From JAWKOK01 sp963698255 (lineage in GTDB: Bacteria; Chloroflexota; Anaerolineae; Caldilineales; Caldilineaceae): a stretch of DNA of 64,000 bases. Position numbers and translations under genes: made by a program. The notes under the pieces are model-generated. The model ran no database searches. It had not been told where the DNA came from and saw only the letters and a program-made list of their open reading frames with translations. Each line of letters begins with the position of its first letter. The stretch's first letter is position 1. Shown here piece by piece: positions 1-8,535 of the stretch. The stretch is from contig CAVOQD010000011.1 in the NCBI GenBank assembly GCA_963698255.1, forward strand, positions 222,575-286,574, read 5' to 3'.

Positions 1-1
1 G

Positions 2-394
2 CTGGAGCAGCTCTGTCTGGACAAGATGACGCTGCACTACAAGCAGGAGGTTGGCCTGCGCTATGCCGAGCTGGTCTACAACGGCCAGTGGTACACGCCG
101 CTGCGCAAGGCGCTGGACGCCTTTGTCCAGACCACCGAGCAGAACATCACCGGCACGGTGCGCCTCAAGCTCTACAAGGGCAACGTCATCCTGGCCGGCC
201 GCAAGAGCCCGCACAGCCTCTACCGCGAGGACTACGTCACCTTCGACGAGGACGATGTCTACAACCAGGCCGACGCCGAAGGCTTCATCCGCCTCTTCGG
301 CCTGCCCATGAAGGTGGAAGCCATGCTCAAGATCCAGGGGCCGGGCGTCAGCGACTACGACTCGCCGGATTTCGATGACTTCAAGCGCGACTAG
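2..394 (+). CDS. argG: Argininosuccinate synthase, C-terminal part (cut by window start)
   Basis: The enzyme joins citrulline and aspartate with ATP to make argininosuccinate, the penultimate step of arginine synthesis in the cytoplasm. Only the last 130 residues are in the window; the frame is open from base 2. Family-typical stretches are visible: YAELVYNGQWYTPLR, then GTVRLKLYKGNV, GRKSPHSLY and the terminal AEGFIRLFGLP. The reading frame is intact to the TAG at 392-394. argJ follows 143 bases downstream on the same strand, so this is the end of an arginine biosynthesis cluster continuing to the left. Recognition rests on the conserved C-terminal sequence; the catalytic N-terminus is not visible. 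Confidence 0.93.
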   Translation: MEQLCLDKMTLHYKQEVGLRYAELVYNGQWYTPLRKALDAFVQTTEQNITGTVRLKLYKGNVILAGRKSPHSLYREDYVTFDEDDVYNQADAEGFIRLFGLPMKVEAMLKIQGPGVSDYDSPDFDDFKRD

Positions 395-405
395 TGATGG
401 TGAAT

Positions 406-510
406 GGGTGACTAGGGGACTAGGGTGAGGGGGTGACAAGGCGGAGATCGGGCGGTTACCCCGCACCAATGTCCACCCTAGTCCCTGATCCCCTGTCCCC
501 ATGTCACCCA
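406..510. repeat. Imperfect inverted repeat between argG and argJ
   Basis: The left arm (406-427) and the right part (474-510) are imperfect reverse complements built from short GTGAC/CTAG phrases (for example GACTAGGGGACTAGGGTG against CACCCTAGTCCC). The left arm is itself a small direct repeat. It lies fully between the argG stop and the argJ ribosome site and has no clear T-tract, so it is more likely a repeat element than a terminator. Confidence 0.6.
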
Positions 511-537
511 CTCTCCCCTTCCCAAAGGAGACTACCC

Positions 538-1751
538 ATGCCCGCCCAACACGCCGTACCCGGATTTGACGCAGCGGGATTCGCCGCCGGCATCAAGAAG
601 AACGGCGCTCTGGATCTGGCGCTGGTGACCAGTTCGATCGCCTTGCCGGGCGGTCGCGCTCTTTACGCAGAATGCGTTTCCCGCCGCGCCCGTCCAATAT
701 GATCGCCAACTGCTCGTCGTTGAACCCGGAAGGCGTCTACGGCGTCGTCATCAACAGCGGCAATGCCAATGCCTGCACGGGCGCTCAGGGGCTGGCCAAC
801 ACGCGCTTCACAGCCGAAGCCGTCGAAGCGGTGCTGGGCGCGGGCGACAGCGCCATCTGCGTCATGAGCACCGGCGTGATCGGCGTTCAGTTGCCCGTGG
901 AAAAGTTGTTGGACGCCATCCCCAAGGCCCACGATCTGTTGGCCCCCGGTGGATGGCCGTCAGCCGCCCAGGCCATCATGACGACCGACACGCGGCCCAA
1001 GCTGGTCAGCCGCACGCTGCACGTCGACGGCGTCGACGTACACATCACCGGCATGGCCAAGGGGTCGGGCATGATCCACCCCAACATGGCGACCATGCTC
1101 TCGGTCATCGCCACCGACGCCTTTGTGAGCCAAGCGTTGCTCCAGCAGGCGCTGGCCCAAGCGGCAAATCTGAGCTTCAATCGCATCAGCATCGACGGCG
1201 ACACCAGCACCAACGACACGCTGCTTCTGCTGGCCAACGGCGCCGCCGACCACGCTGAAATTGTCGAAGAAGATTCGGCGGCCTTTGCCCAGTTCCAGAC
1301 GGCCTTGACCGATCTCTGCACCGAACTGGCCCACGCGATCGTCCGCGACGGCGAAGGCGCGACCAAGTTTGTCACCATCCGCATCGAGGGCGCGGTGGAC
1401 GACGCGCAGGCGCACCAGGCGGCCAACACGGTCGCCACCAGCCCGCTGGTCAAGACCGCGTTCTTCGGCAATGACGCCAACTGGGGTCGCATCCTGGCCG
1501 CCATCGGCCGGGCCGGCATCCAGATCGACCCGGACCGCTACGACATGTTCATCGGCGACGACAGCACGCTGCTGCAACTGGTGGTCGGCGGCACGCCGAC
1601 CGACTACGCAGAAGCCGATGCCGCGGCCATCTTCGCCCAGCCTGAATTTCAGGTGCGCGTGGAGTTGGGCCTGGGCAGCGGCAGCGCCACCGTCTGGACC
1701 TCCGACCTGAGCCATGACTACGTCAGCATCAACGCCGACTACCGCACATGA
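538..1751 (+). pseudogene. argJ: Bifunctional ornithine acetyltransferase / N-acetylglutamate synthase, two frame breaks
   Basis: ArgJ moves the acetyl group from N-acetylornithine to glutamate and, in bifunctional forms, also makes N-acetylglutamate. The start at 538 follows AAAGGAG. The N-terminus (PGFDAAGFAAGIKKNGALDLALV) is in one frame, ALFTQNAFPAAPVQYDRQLL in a second (656-715), and SLNPEGVYGVVINSGNANACTG onward in a third. The self-cleavage region KGSGMIHPNMATML, with its nucleophile Thr, is intact. Removing one G from the GGG near 648-650 and one base near 719 restores a 403-residue protein, the normal family length. Because conservation is perfect on both sides of each break, sequence error is more likely than a dead gene. 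Downstream of argG, as in arginine operons. Confidence 0.85.
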
Positions 1752-1758
1752 GGAGTGC

Positions 1759-1845
1759 GATAGACCGCGGATTAGGCGGATCGGGCGGATTTTTCCGGAT
1801 TTTATCCGGTTTGATCCGCCGCATCCGCCTAATCCGCGGTCTATC
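1759..1845. repeat. Palindromic repeat, 'GATAGACCGCGG' family, copy 1
   Basis: The arms 1759-1781 and 1823-1845 are exact reverse complements over 23 bases (GATAGACCGCGGATTAGGCG...). A smaller inverted repeat (TCCGGATTTTATCCGG, 1795-1810) sits in the loop. The same outer arm recurs at 61663-61753 and, in a collapsed form, at 53260-53273. The element lies between convergent genes, so it could serve as a two-way barrier, but its recurrence marks it as a dispersed repeat. Confidence 0.85.
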
Positions 1846-1863
1846 GTCGTTCTCTCCGACATG

Positions 1864-2788
1864 CTATGGACGTTGGACGCCCTGGGTGTTGAGATCGATG
1901 GCGTAGAGCGATGTGGTGGCGACGATGAAGAGGCGATCCTTGTCGGGACCGCCGAATGTGCAGTTGGCCACCACTTCCGGCACGCGGATCTTGCCCAGCA
2001 GTTCGCCCTCGGCGCTGAAGACGTGGATGCCGTCGCCGGCGCTGGTGAAGAGATAGCCGTTCACATCGATGCGGAAACCGTCGGACAGGCCGGGACTGAT
2101 CTCGGCGAAGAGGCGGCCGTTGGTCAGAAAGGGGCTGGCGTCGGCTCCCGTGCACAACGTCGAAGGCGCGAATGTGGTGCGGGCCGCCTTCGGTGTGGGA
2201 GCCGCCGGTGTCTGAGATGTAGAGCGTGCGCTCATCGGGCGAGAAGGCCAGCCCATTGGGCTTGTCAAAATCATCGGCGACGACGTTCAGGTCGCCGGTT
2301 TCGGGATCGAGTCGATAGACATAGTTGGCCCCGATCTCGCTCTCGGCCTGGTAGCCTTCGACGTTGCTGAGGATGCCGTAGGGCGGATCGGTGAACCAGA
2401 TGGTCCCGTCGGACTTGACCACCAGATCGTTGGGTGAGTTGAGCTTCTTGCCCTGGTAGTTGTCCGCCAACACGGCGATAGAGCCATCCGCCTCCGTGCG
2501 TGTGACCCGTCGCCCGCCATGCTCACAACTGATCAGCCGGCCCTGCAGGTCGCGGTAGTGGCCATTGGTGAAGTTCGCCGGCTCGCGGAAGACGGTCATT
2601 CCGTCCTCTCTGGACCAGCGCAACATGCGGTTGTTGGGAATGTCGCTCCAGAGCAGGCAGTCCTCCTCCTCGAAATAGACCGGTCCCTCGGCCCATACGG
2701 TTCCGCTACACAGTTTTTCCAGGGTCGAATCGGGTCTCAAAATCGCCCGGAATCGATCATCGAATATCTCAAATTCCATGTCAGTCAT
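1864..2788 (-). pseudogene. SMP-30/gluconolactonase-type beta-propeller lactonase, one frame break
   Basis: This family hydrolyses sugar lactones such as gluconolactone in a divalent-metal-dependent six-bladed propeller. The start at 2788 (MTDMEFEIFDDRFRAIL) follows GGGAGG in a good position; a TTG at 2815 is an alternative. Family motifs are WAEGPVYFEEEDCLLWSDI, SPNDLVVKSDGTIWFTDPPYGI and KPNGLAFSPDERTLYISDTGG. The frame breaks near 2145-2150, after HHIRAFDVVHG; the rest (GADASPFLTNGRLF ... DGFRIDVNGYLFTSAGDGIHVF) is in the next frame. Removing one G from a GGG run restores about 307 residues, the usual length. The metal-ligand regions (first Glu, Asn, Asp) are all present. Sequence error is the likeliest cause. 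Confidence 0.82.
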
Positions 2789-2822
2789 ACTGTTTCCCTC
2801 CCGAAGGTTGGTCAATTGACAA

Positions 2823-2936
2823 GGGTGTGTTCGAAATCAGTTGAAGCATTCCGGGATTAGGCCAGAACGAATTGGATGGACCGAAATGGCCGTGGCCTAA
2901 TCCCGGAAGGCTGACTCAACTGTTTTGAACACCCCC
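2823..2936. repeat. Nested inverted repeat upstream of the lactonase gene
   Basis: Outer arms (about 2823-2846 and 2912-2936; GTGTTCGAAATCAGTTGAA against TTCAACTGATTTCGAACAC-like sequence) enclose inner arms (TTCCGGGATTAGGCCA, 2849-2864, and TGGCCTAATCCCGGAA, 2893-2908). The inner pair is perfect and the outer pair imperfect, as if one palindrome sits inside another. It lies between the divergent lactonase gene and the secreted repeat protein. Confidence 0.7.
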
Positions 2937-3059
2937 AATTGATAACTGTTTGGCCAGACGAATGCGTCATTCTGGCATTTGGTCTTGACTGTAGCTCTGA
3001 ACAAGCGCACCTGTCAAGCATGTTTCGCCGCCCATGGCTACCCTCTTTGGGCGCAACCG

Positions 3060-3088
3060 TTGACAATCGGCACGCCGCGGGCTACACT
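3060..3088 (+). promoter_or_regulatory. Sigma-70-type promoter for the secreted repeat protein
   Basis: TTGACA at 3060-3065 and TACACT at 3083-3088 are separated by exactly 17 bases. The predicted start site near 3095 gives a leader of about 40 bases before the ATG at 3137. Confidence 0.6.
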
Positions 3089-3136
3089 CGAATCATCAGA
3101 GTACCCATCAGTCGACCCTACGCGGAACGGATCTGC

Positions 3137-5083
3137 ATGAAAACCACCCATCTTAATCCCATTCTTCCATCAAGAGCGCGCCGTGCGTGGTTGCCCGCGG
3201 TGATAGCAGCCGGGTTGTTGACTTTCACTCTCCTCGGCTTCGCCCTCATCGGCTCTGCACAGGCTGAGACAGACGCCAAGTTTTATTCGCTGACCTTGAC
3301 GTCAAGCCCCGGCGGCGTCGCCACGGTTTCGCCGGCGGGCGCAACGTTTGCAGCCGGCACACAGGTACTGTTGACCGCCACCGCCGACCCTGGTTGGACC
3401 TTCTATCGGTGGCAGGGCACCGTTCCCCCTGGCGCCGGCCAACAGAATCCTCTGGCCCTGACCATGGACAAGAATCACCAGATCAGCGCCAGTTTCATCC
3501 GCAAGACCTACACGCTGGCGACCGCAGTCAACGGCAACGGAATCGGCGCAGTCTATGTCACGCCCGATCTGCCGGCATACAACCATGGCGATTCGATCAA
3601 CATCAGGGCCATCGCCGATCCGGCGTCAAAGTTTGACGGTTGGCATGGTAATCTCAGCGGCAGCAACGCCGATGCAACGTTGATTATCACCAAGAACAGC
3701 GCCGTCACAGCCACGTTTTCGCTCCTGCCGGTTCGTCTGGATCTCTTCAAAGACGGCAGCGGCGATGGCCAGATGTCGGCCGATCCGCCGGGGCCGCTCC
3801 ATCCGGTCGGCGAGACGATCACGATCAGCGCCGTGCCCGATGAGTTGTCAGCCTTGGTCGCTTGGAGCGGCGCCATCTCCGGCAATGATCTCACAGAGAC
3901 ATTGGTGATCACCGAACACAGCGTTGTGACCGCAACCTTTGATCGGATCCGCTTCCTACTGGATGTGAACGCTACGCCCGGCGGCAATGTGACAAGATTG
4001 CCGGATCAGCCGAGCTACCCAACTGGCCAGACCGTCTCCGTCTCGGCCACACCTGATCTGGGATGGAGGTTTGTGGAGTGGCAGGGCGATCTTGCAGGCG
4101 AGGCGGCGTCGCTGAGCCTCACCATAAACACCGACATCAAGTCCACGGCCGTCTTCACCCAGATCATCTACAGTATCAAGACGGCGACCATCGGCATGGG
4201 ATCGGTCGTGCTGAATCCGAATCGGTCGGGCTACACCTATGGCGAGCAGGTCACCGTCACGGCTGTGGCCGATCCCGGCTGGCTCTTCAAGCAATGGTAT
4301 GGTTCGTTCACCGGTGGCCAGGCCAGCCGAAACCTGGTCATCACCGACAACCAGAATATCACGGCAGAGTTCGTGCGAATTCACACGTTGGATATCGCCC
4401 AGATCGGCCAGGGGACGGTGACGATCTCTCCGCAGAAGCCGTACTACTTCCCGGGGGAGAACGTCACGCTGGAAGCCGCAGCCGATTCCGGCTGGCAGTT
4501 CATGGATTGGAGCGGCGATGTGGGCAGCGCAGATGACCGGATAAGTTTCGTCATCGAAGACGATCTCACCATCACCGCCACGTTCAAACAGTTGTTCCCG
4601 CTGACGATCGACATTCAGGGAAACGGCAGCGTGGACATGCGTCCTTTGGTCGAACCGGCAATCTACATCGACGGCGATACGGTAAAATTGCGTGCTTTCC
4701 CCGATCCGGGATGGCGGTTTGCCGGCTGGCGAGACGATCTGGTTGACGGCAATGCCACTGTCACCGTCGTCATGGAGAAGCCGATGGAGGTGACGGCCCG
4801 GTTCGCCCAGAACACCTACGAACTCCAACTGATTGCCGATGGTCGCGGCGCCGTGACGACCGATCCGCCGGGCCCGTACGTCTACGATGAAGTCGTGGCG
4901 TTGATTGCGGTTTCGGCGTGGAATTGGAAGCTCCTGGGCTGGAGCCGAAGTGTGGAGTATGATCCGGAGCAGATTTTCAGCACCGACACGGTGGCCATCG
5001 TCCGCGTGACCGAAGACGCTACCTACGTGGCGCACTTTCTCGCCTTACCCTGGACATTGTATCTACCGCAAGTTGTGAAGTGA
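3137..5083 (+). CDS. Secreted protein of about eight InlB-type beta-repeats
   Basis: A 648-residue protein. The start at 3137 (MKTTHLNPILPSRARR) leads into a hydrophobic signal peptide ending around GSAQA. The rest is a series of roughly 70-75-residue repeats, each of the form 'Y-L-x-G-x-G-x-V-x-P ... Y-x-x-G-x-x-V-x-L-x-A-x-a-D-P-G-W-x-F-x-x-W-x-G ... t-x-x-M/I-x-x-A-x-F'. This matches the divergent InlB B-repeat / bacterial repeat domain (Flg_new_2 type) of surface proteins. No enzymatic domain is visible. The extreme C-terminus is LYLPQVVK, shared in form with two other secreted proteins here. It is probably an extracellular adhesion or matrix protein. It has its own promoter at 3060-3088. 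Confidence 0.85.
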   Translation: MKTTHLNPILPSRARRAWLPAVIAAGLLTFTLLGFALIGSAQAETDAKFYSLTLTSSPGGVATVSPAGATFAAGTQVLLTATADPGWTFYRWQGTVPPGAGQQNPLALTMDKNHQISASFIRKTYTLATAVNGNGIGAVYVTPDLPAYNHGDSINIRAIADPASKFDGWHGNLSGSNADATLIITKNSAVTATFSLLPVRLDLFKDGSGDGQMSADPPGPLHPVGETITISAVPDELSALVAWSGAISGNDLTETLVITEHSVVTATFDRIRFLLDVNATPGGNVTRLPDQPSYPTGQTVSVSATPDLGWRFVEWQGDLAGEAASLSLTINTDIKSTAVFTQIIYSIKTATIGMGSVVLNPNRSGYTYGEQVTVTAVADPGWLFKQWYGSFTGGQASRNLVITDNQNITAEFVRIHTLDIAQIGQGTVTISPQKPYYFPGENVTLEAAADSGWQFMDWSGDVGSADDRISFVIEDDLTITATFKQLFPLTIDIQGNGSVDMRPLVEPAIYIDGDTVKLRAFPDPGWRFAGWRDDLVDGNATVTVVMEKPMEVTARFAQNTYELQLIADGRGAVTTDPPGPYVYDEVVALIAVSAWNWKLLGWSRSVEYDPEQIFSTDTVAIVRVTEDATYVAHFLALPWTLYLPQVVK

Positions 5084-5112
5084 GTCCCAAAAAGAAATCT
5101 TAGGAGCAAGCA

Positions 5113-6207
5113 ATGAACGCAGAAAATCTCATGTACGTCGGCGCCTACACGCGCAGCGAACCCCATGTCCATGGCGCGGCCAAGGGCATCTACACCTACC
5201 AGATCGACGGAGAGACGGGCGGCCTCTCCTATGTCGAGACCACGCCCGGCCTGGAAAACCCGACCTTTCTCACAGTCGACTCGTCGGAACGCCGTCTCTA
5301 TTCCGTCAGCGAGGTAGGCGAATATCAAGGTCAACCGGGCGGTTCCGTGGCGGCATACGCCATCGACGACGACGGCTCGTTGACGTTGCTCAACCAGCAG
5401 CCGAGCCACGGCGTTGCGCCCTGTTACGTCAGCGTTGACGTGGACAGACGTTTCGTGCTGTTGACCAACTACGGCTCCGGCGTGATCTCCATGTTCCCGC
5501 TGTCTGAAGACGGCAGCCTGGAGCCGGCAAGTTGCGTCATTCAACTCGAAGGCTCCGGCGTCAACCCAAAGCGTCAGGAGGGGCCCCACGCCCATTCGAT
5601 CACCATTGCACCTGACGGGCGTTTTGCGGTCGCAGCCGATCTGGGCACGGACAGAGTGATGATCTACGCCATCGACACCGACACCATGCAGCTAGAGCCG
5701 GCAGTCCAGCCCTGGGTCGATGTCGAACCCGGTTCCGGGCCGCGCCATTTTGCCTTCCACCCAGATCGGCGCCATGCCTACCTGATTCAAGAGATGGGTT
5801 CCCTGATCACGGTACTCGACTATGACGAAGCGACCGGCGGCCTGTCCATCGTTCAGACGATCTCCACGCTGCCCGACGACTTCGAGGGTGAGAGCACCTG
5901 CGCCGACATCCATATCCACCCGTCAGGTCGCTATCTGTACGGATCAAATCGTGGCCACGATAGCATCGCCATCTTCGAGATCGATGCCGAGACCGGTTTG
6001 CTCACAGCCCTGGGCCATGAGTCCACACGCGGGAAAACGCCGCGCAATTTTGTTCTCGATGCTGCGGGTCGCTATCTCTATGCCGCCAATCAGGACACCC
6101 ACACCATCGAGACCTTTGCCGTCGATCCGGCAACCGGATTGCTCAGCCATTGTCAGAGCGCTGAAGCGCCTTCACCGGTCTGTCTTCACATCATTGCCCA
6201 GGGCTGA
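5113..6207 (+). CDS. Lactonase-family beta-propeller (6-phosphogluconolactonase type)
   Basis: A 364-residue cytoplasmic protein of the seven-bladed lactonase family (YbhE/Pgl type), which opens 6-phosphogluconolactone or related lactones. AGGAG lies eight bases before the ATG. Family motifs are YVGAYTR at the N-terminus, ENPTFLTVDSSERRLYSVSE, SHGVAPCYVSVD, NYGSGVISMFPL, PHAHSITIAPDGRF, GSGPRHFAFHPDRRHAYL, the STCADIHIHPSGRYLYGSNRGHDSIAIF blade and a closing TPRNFVLDAAGRYLYAANQDTHTI. Complete, with no frame problem. It starts 29 bases after the repeat protein but looks functionally unrelated; it may work with the SMP-30 lactonase in sugar-lactone metabolism (inference). Confidence 0.88.
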   Translation: MNAENLMYVGAYTRSEPHVHGAAKGIYTYQIDGETGGLSYVETTPGLENPTFLTVDSSERRLYSVSEVGEYQGQPGGSVAAYAIDDDGSLTLLNQQPSHGVAPCYVSVDVDRRFVLLTNYGSGVISMFPLSEDGSLEPASCVIQLEGSGVNPKRQEGPHAHSITIAPDGRFAVAADLGTDRVMIYAIDTDTMQLEPAVQPWVDVEPGSGPRHFAFHPDRRHAYLIQEMGSLITVLDYDEATGGLSIVQTISTLPDDFEGESTCADIHIHPSGRYLYGSNRGHDSIAIFEIDAETGLLTALGHESTRGKTPRNFVLDAAGRYLYAANQDTHTIETFAVDPATGLLSHCQSAEAPSPVCLHIIAQG

Positions 6208-6242
6208 GTGCAGCGCACGGCGTTGCCAACCATTGAGAAACA

Positions 6243-6277
6243 GTCAGGGCCGTCGGATGACATCCGACGGCCCTGAC
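6243..6277. terminator. Perfect 17-bp hairpin, likely terminator of the lactonase gene
   Basis: GTCAGGGCCGTCGGATG (6243-6259), a single A, then its exact reverse complement (6261-6277). It begins 36 bases after the stop codon. The following ATTTGTG is only a weak T-tract, so a repeat element is also possible. Confidence 0.55.
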
Positions 6278-6369
6278 ATTTGTGCGGCTTCTTGAGATGC
6301 CAATGTGGGATGACTGCACGGGTCGCCAACGGCGAGCGAATGCAAGGCCAAGCCCCTGCACGTCGACAC

Positions 6370-6454
6370 CGCCGATTGAAATCGGCGTCTGTCATAGGAA
6401 ACCCGCTGAAGCGGGTTGAATCACAACAACCAGCGGCAGCTTCGGCCGCTGCTG
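6370..6454. repeat. String of three short hairpins in the 567-base gap 6208-6774
   Basis: Hairpin 1 is CGCCGATTGAAATCGGCG (6370-6387), hairpin 2 AACCCGCTGAAGCGGGTT (6400-6417) and hairpin 3 the CAGCGGC/GCCGCTG pair (6431-6451). Hairpins 1 and 2 with their spacer CGTCTGTCATAGGA resemble 32707-32752, so this is a dispersed unit. Apart from this and the hairpin at 6243-6277, I see no gene in the gap. Confidence 0.7.
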
Positions 6455-6774
6455 CCGAACGTGTCAATCGCCTGATATCCCAATGAGCCGGAAAGATCCG
6501 GCGCAGAAGAAACGTTTTTGAAACGATTGGCGTGCGATAATGAAATCGTAAGGGTTTGTTCAGGCTCTGTCCAAATCGACCGAGCGCATGCTTAGCGTTG
6601 ATCGATCGAAGAATAATTGACTGGATTGATGCAGGGCAATTCTCCAAGGCTCGACGTTATACTGTTCAGACAAACAACCTTCAGGTTCGCAGCATCACAT
6701 CGATCGTAGTTGGCGGGATCTCTGTTCCAACAGGATGAGACAGGCCATATTTCCAATAGGCTCAGATATTCACG

Positions 6775-7320
6775 ATGTTTACACAGCAACCCGGACGCTC
6801 AAATCGTCCAATGGCGATCACAATTCGGACTTCGGATCGAAATAGTTTTCGACTGATCGGCTCACTCGCCCTAGCGATTCTTGCCTTACTGCTGATGTCA
6901 AGCTGTTCAGGAAAGACCTATGAGGTCGTGGGAGAGGAGATGGCGCCCACATTTGTGGAGGGTCAGACAATCATCGCCGTGTCCGTGTCGCCGGATCAGA
7001 TCCAACGTGGAGACCCGGTTGTCTATCGTCAGTCCAACGGCGGTCTCTATTTCAAGCGCGTGGTCGGACTGCCCGGCGAAACAGTCCGCATCGACCACGG
7101 GCTTGTGATCGTCAATGGAATTCCCCTGGATGAAGGTTACAAGGTCCAACCGGATACCAACGATCAGACGGAGGCCGAACATCTCGATGACGATCAGTTC
7201 TTCATTCTGGGGGATAACCGGACCGATAGCTACGATTCACGTCACCACGGTCCGGTTCCTGCCGATCTCATCGTCGGCCGTGTGAAGGTCACCTGGCTCA
7301 ATCGTTTGGACCGGAAGTGA
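6775..7320 (+). CDS. Signal peptidase I-like lipoprotein lacking the catalytic serine
   Basis: A 181-residue protein with the S26 signal peptidase fold. The N-terminus is basic, then a hydrophobic segment ends in a lipobox-like LLLMSSC (Cys near residue 43). Signature blocks follow in order: VVGEEMAPTFVEGQ, RGDPVVYR, LYFKRVVGLPGETVRI, and ILGDNRTDSYDSRHHGPVP. In active enzymes the first block is G-x-S-M-x-P-T; here the nucleophile Ser is Glu (GEEMAPT), while the general-base Lys (FKR) remains. It may therefore be inactive and serve as a surface lipoprotein of unknown role (inference). The start is uncertain: 6775 or 6811 (MAITIRTS), neither with a clear ribosome site. Overlaps the convergent gene by 23 bases. 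Confidence 0.8.
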   Translation: MFTQQPGRSNRPMAITIRTSDRNSFRLIGSLALAILALLLMSSCSGKTYEVVGEEMAPTFVEGQTIIAVSVSPDQIQRGDPVVYRQSNGGLYFKRVVGLPGETVRIDHGLVIVNGIPLDEGYKVQPDTNDQTEAEHLDDDQFFILGDNRTDSYDSRHHGPVPADLIVGRVKVTWLNRLDRK

Positions 7321-7996
7321 TCGAATCGGCTGCACTGCTGATGGCGTCTGTTACGCCGCCGGCCAAATTCGGGCGTTTTCCGGTCGCCGCGGCGTGTCGA
7401 TTGACCAGGTCATTGAGTTGGCGAATGGCATCCTCCGTCGCTTCGTCCAACACAGTCTGGGCGGACGCCGCATCGAATGACCAGGCCAGACGCGTCCAGT
7501 AGCTGTTGTAGATGATGCCCAACCAGGTCACATACTGGAGATTCTCCTCCACGGCCTGCGTGGGTCGCGTCAGAAAGTAGGTCAGGAAGGCGCCGATACT
7601 CAGGCCGCCAAAGAACACAGCCGGGCCGGGTGAGCCTTGAAACAGGGCCAAAACCACGGAGGTGACAAAAAATCCGATCCCAACGGCGAAGAGGATCCAG
7701 TTCATGATCACCGTAGAATTGTGAGAGCGCATGAAGGCGTCCAGAATTCGTTGGAAGACCTGATCATTGCTCTCATAGCCCGTTTTGATATGCTCGACCC
7801 AGGCAGCGTACAATTCCGGATGCTCGTTCTCGTAGTTTTCAGGCACCGACGGTAGCGGCGTCTGGACCGGCAAGGGCGGTTCTGCGCCCGCAACGGGCGC
7901 GGCGGCATCTGGTCGATGGTTTGCGGTTGAAGTCGTCAAGACCGTTGCGGCCGGGACAACGTTGTTCTGTTCACCACTTGCTGTTCTGCTGTCCAT
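7298..7996 (-). CDS. Membrane protein of unknown function
   Basis: About 232 residues. I do not recognise the family. The N-terminal ~60 residues are Ala/Pro/Thr-rich and probably disordered (GAEPPLPVQTPLPSVPENY). A conserved-looking helical segment follows (ENEHPELYAAWVEHIKTGY), then two adjacent hydrophobic segments (NWILFAVGIGFFVTSVVLALF and PAVFFGGLSIGAFLTYFL), and an amphipathic C-terminal tail. The start at 7996 (MDSRTASGEQ) has GGAG eight or nine bases before it; an upstream ATG at 8011 is an alternative. The 3' end overlaps the signal-peptidase-like gene tail to tail, so the two may affect each other's transcription. Confidence 0.65.
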   Translation of the reverse strand: MDSRTASGEQNNVVPAATVLTTSTANHRPDAAAPVAGAEPPLPVQTPLPSVPENYENEHPELYAAWVEHIKTGYESNDQVFQRILDAFMRSHNSTVIMNWILFAVGIGFFVTSVVLALFQGSPGPAVFFGGLSIGAFLTYFLTRPTQAVEENLQYVTWLGIIYNSYWTRLAWSFDAASAQTVLDEATEDAIRQLNDLVNRHAAATGKRPNLAGGVTDAISSAADSITSGPND

Positions 7997-8225
7997 CGAT
8001 GTGATCTCCATTCTGCAGAATGTTCACCTCTGCTTGCTATCATTCATCATCAACACGAAATTATATTAACATAAAAACTCAATCGTTGCGACCCCCAGTT
8101 TGACCATCGTGGCTGCGGCGTGGCGATATCGTTGCAATGGCAAATATTGCTATGCGAAAATCGACTCGATTATCGATCTATTTGGGCAACGTTGTTCTGT
8201 TGCACTATACTCAACTCGACAGTTA

Positions 8226-8481
8226 GCAGTCTGTCAGAGTGACAGAAAACAAGACGCGGATAACGCGGATTTTGACGGAGTACGGCCGATCCTAGATTTT
8301 ACGTCCCCGGCACAGGCCACATAAATCTGCGCTGAGCCAGAGTAGACCTGGCCTGTGCCGGGGACGTTTGAGGGATTCAATTTCTTGGAACGGCCTAAGG
8401 CGGGTTTCTCCCGATTTATCAGCGGAAATCAGTTAGATCAGCGTCATCCGCGTCCTATCGACTTTCTCTCCGACAGCCTGC
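8226..8481. repeat. Nested palindrome region in the gap 8012-8535
   Basis: Outer arms GCAGTCTGTCAGAGTG (8226-8241) and CTCTCCGACAGCCTGC (8466-8481) are near reverse complements. Inside lie GACGCGGATAACGCGGAT (about 8253-8270) against ATCCGCGTC-like sequence near 8446-8455. At the centre is a perfect 19-bp pair, ACGTCCCCGGCACAGGCCA (8301-8319) and its complement (8349-8367). Outer arms of the same kind recur at 53236-53298. No gene is visible in this gap. Confidence 0.7.
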
Positions 8482-8535
8482 TGAAGATACTCAGATCGAA
8501 ATATTCAGAAGAAAAGTGGTAAGGGGTAACTTCGA

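Larger units (their letters stand above)
538..1845 (+). other. argJ 3' end and following spacer (context note)
   Basis: The argJ TGA (1749-1751) is followed by only eight bases before the long palindrome at 1759-1845, which separates argJ from the convergent SMP-30 gene ending at 1864. The palindrome is therefore the only candidate transcription barrier between the two convergent genes, although it lacks a T-tract. Confidence 0.35.
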
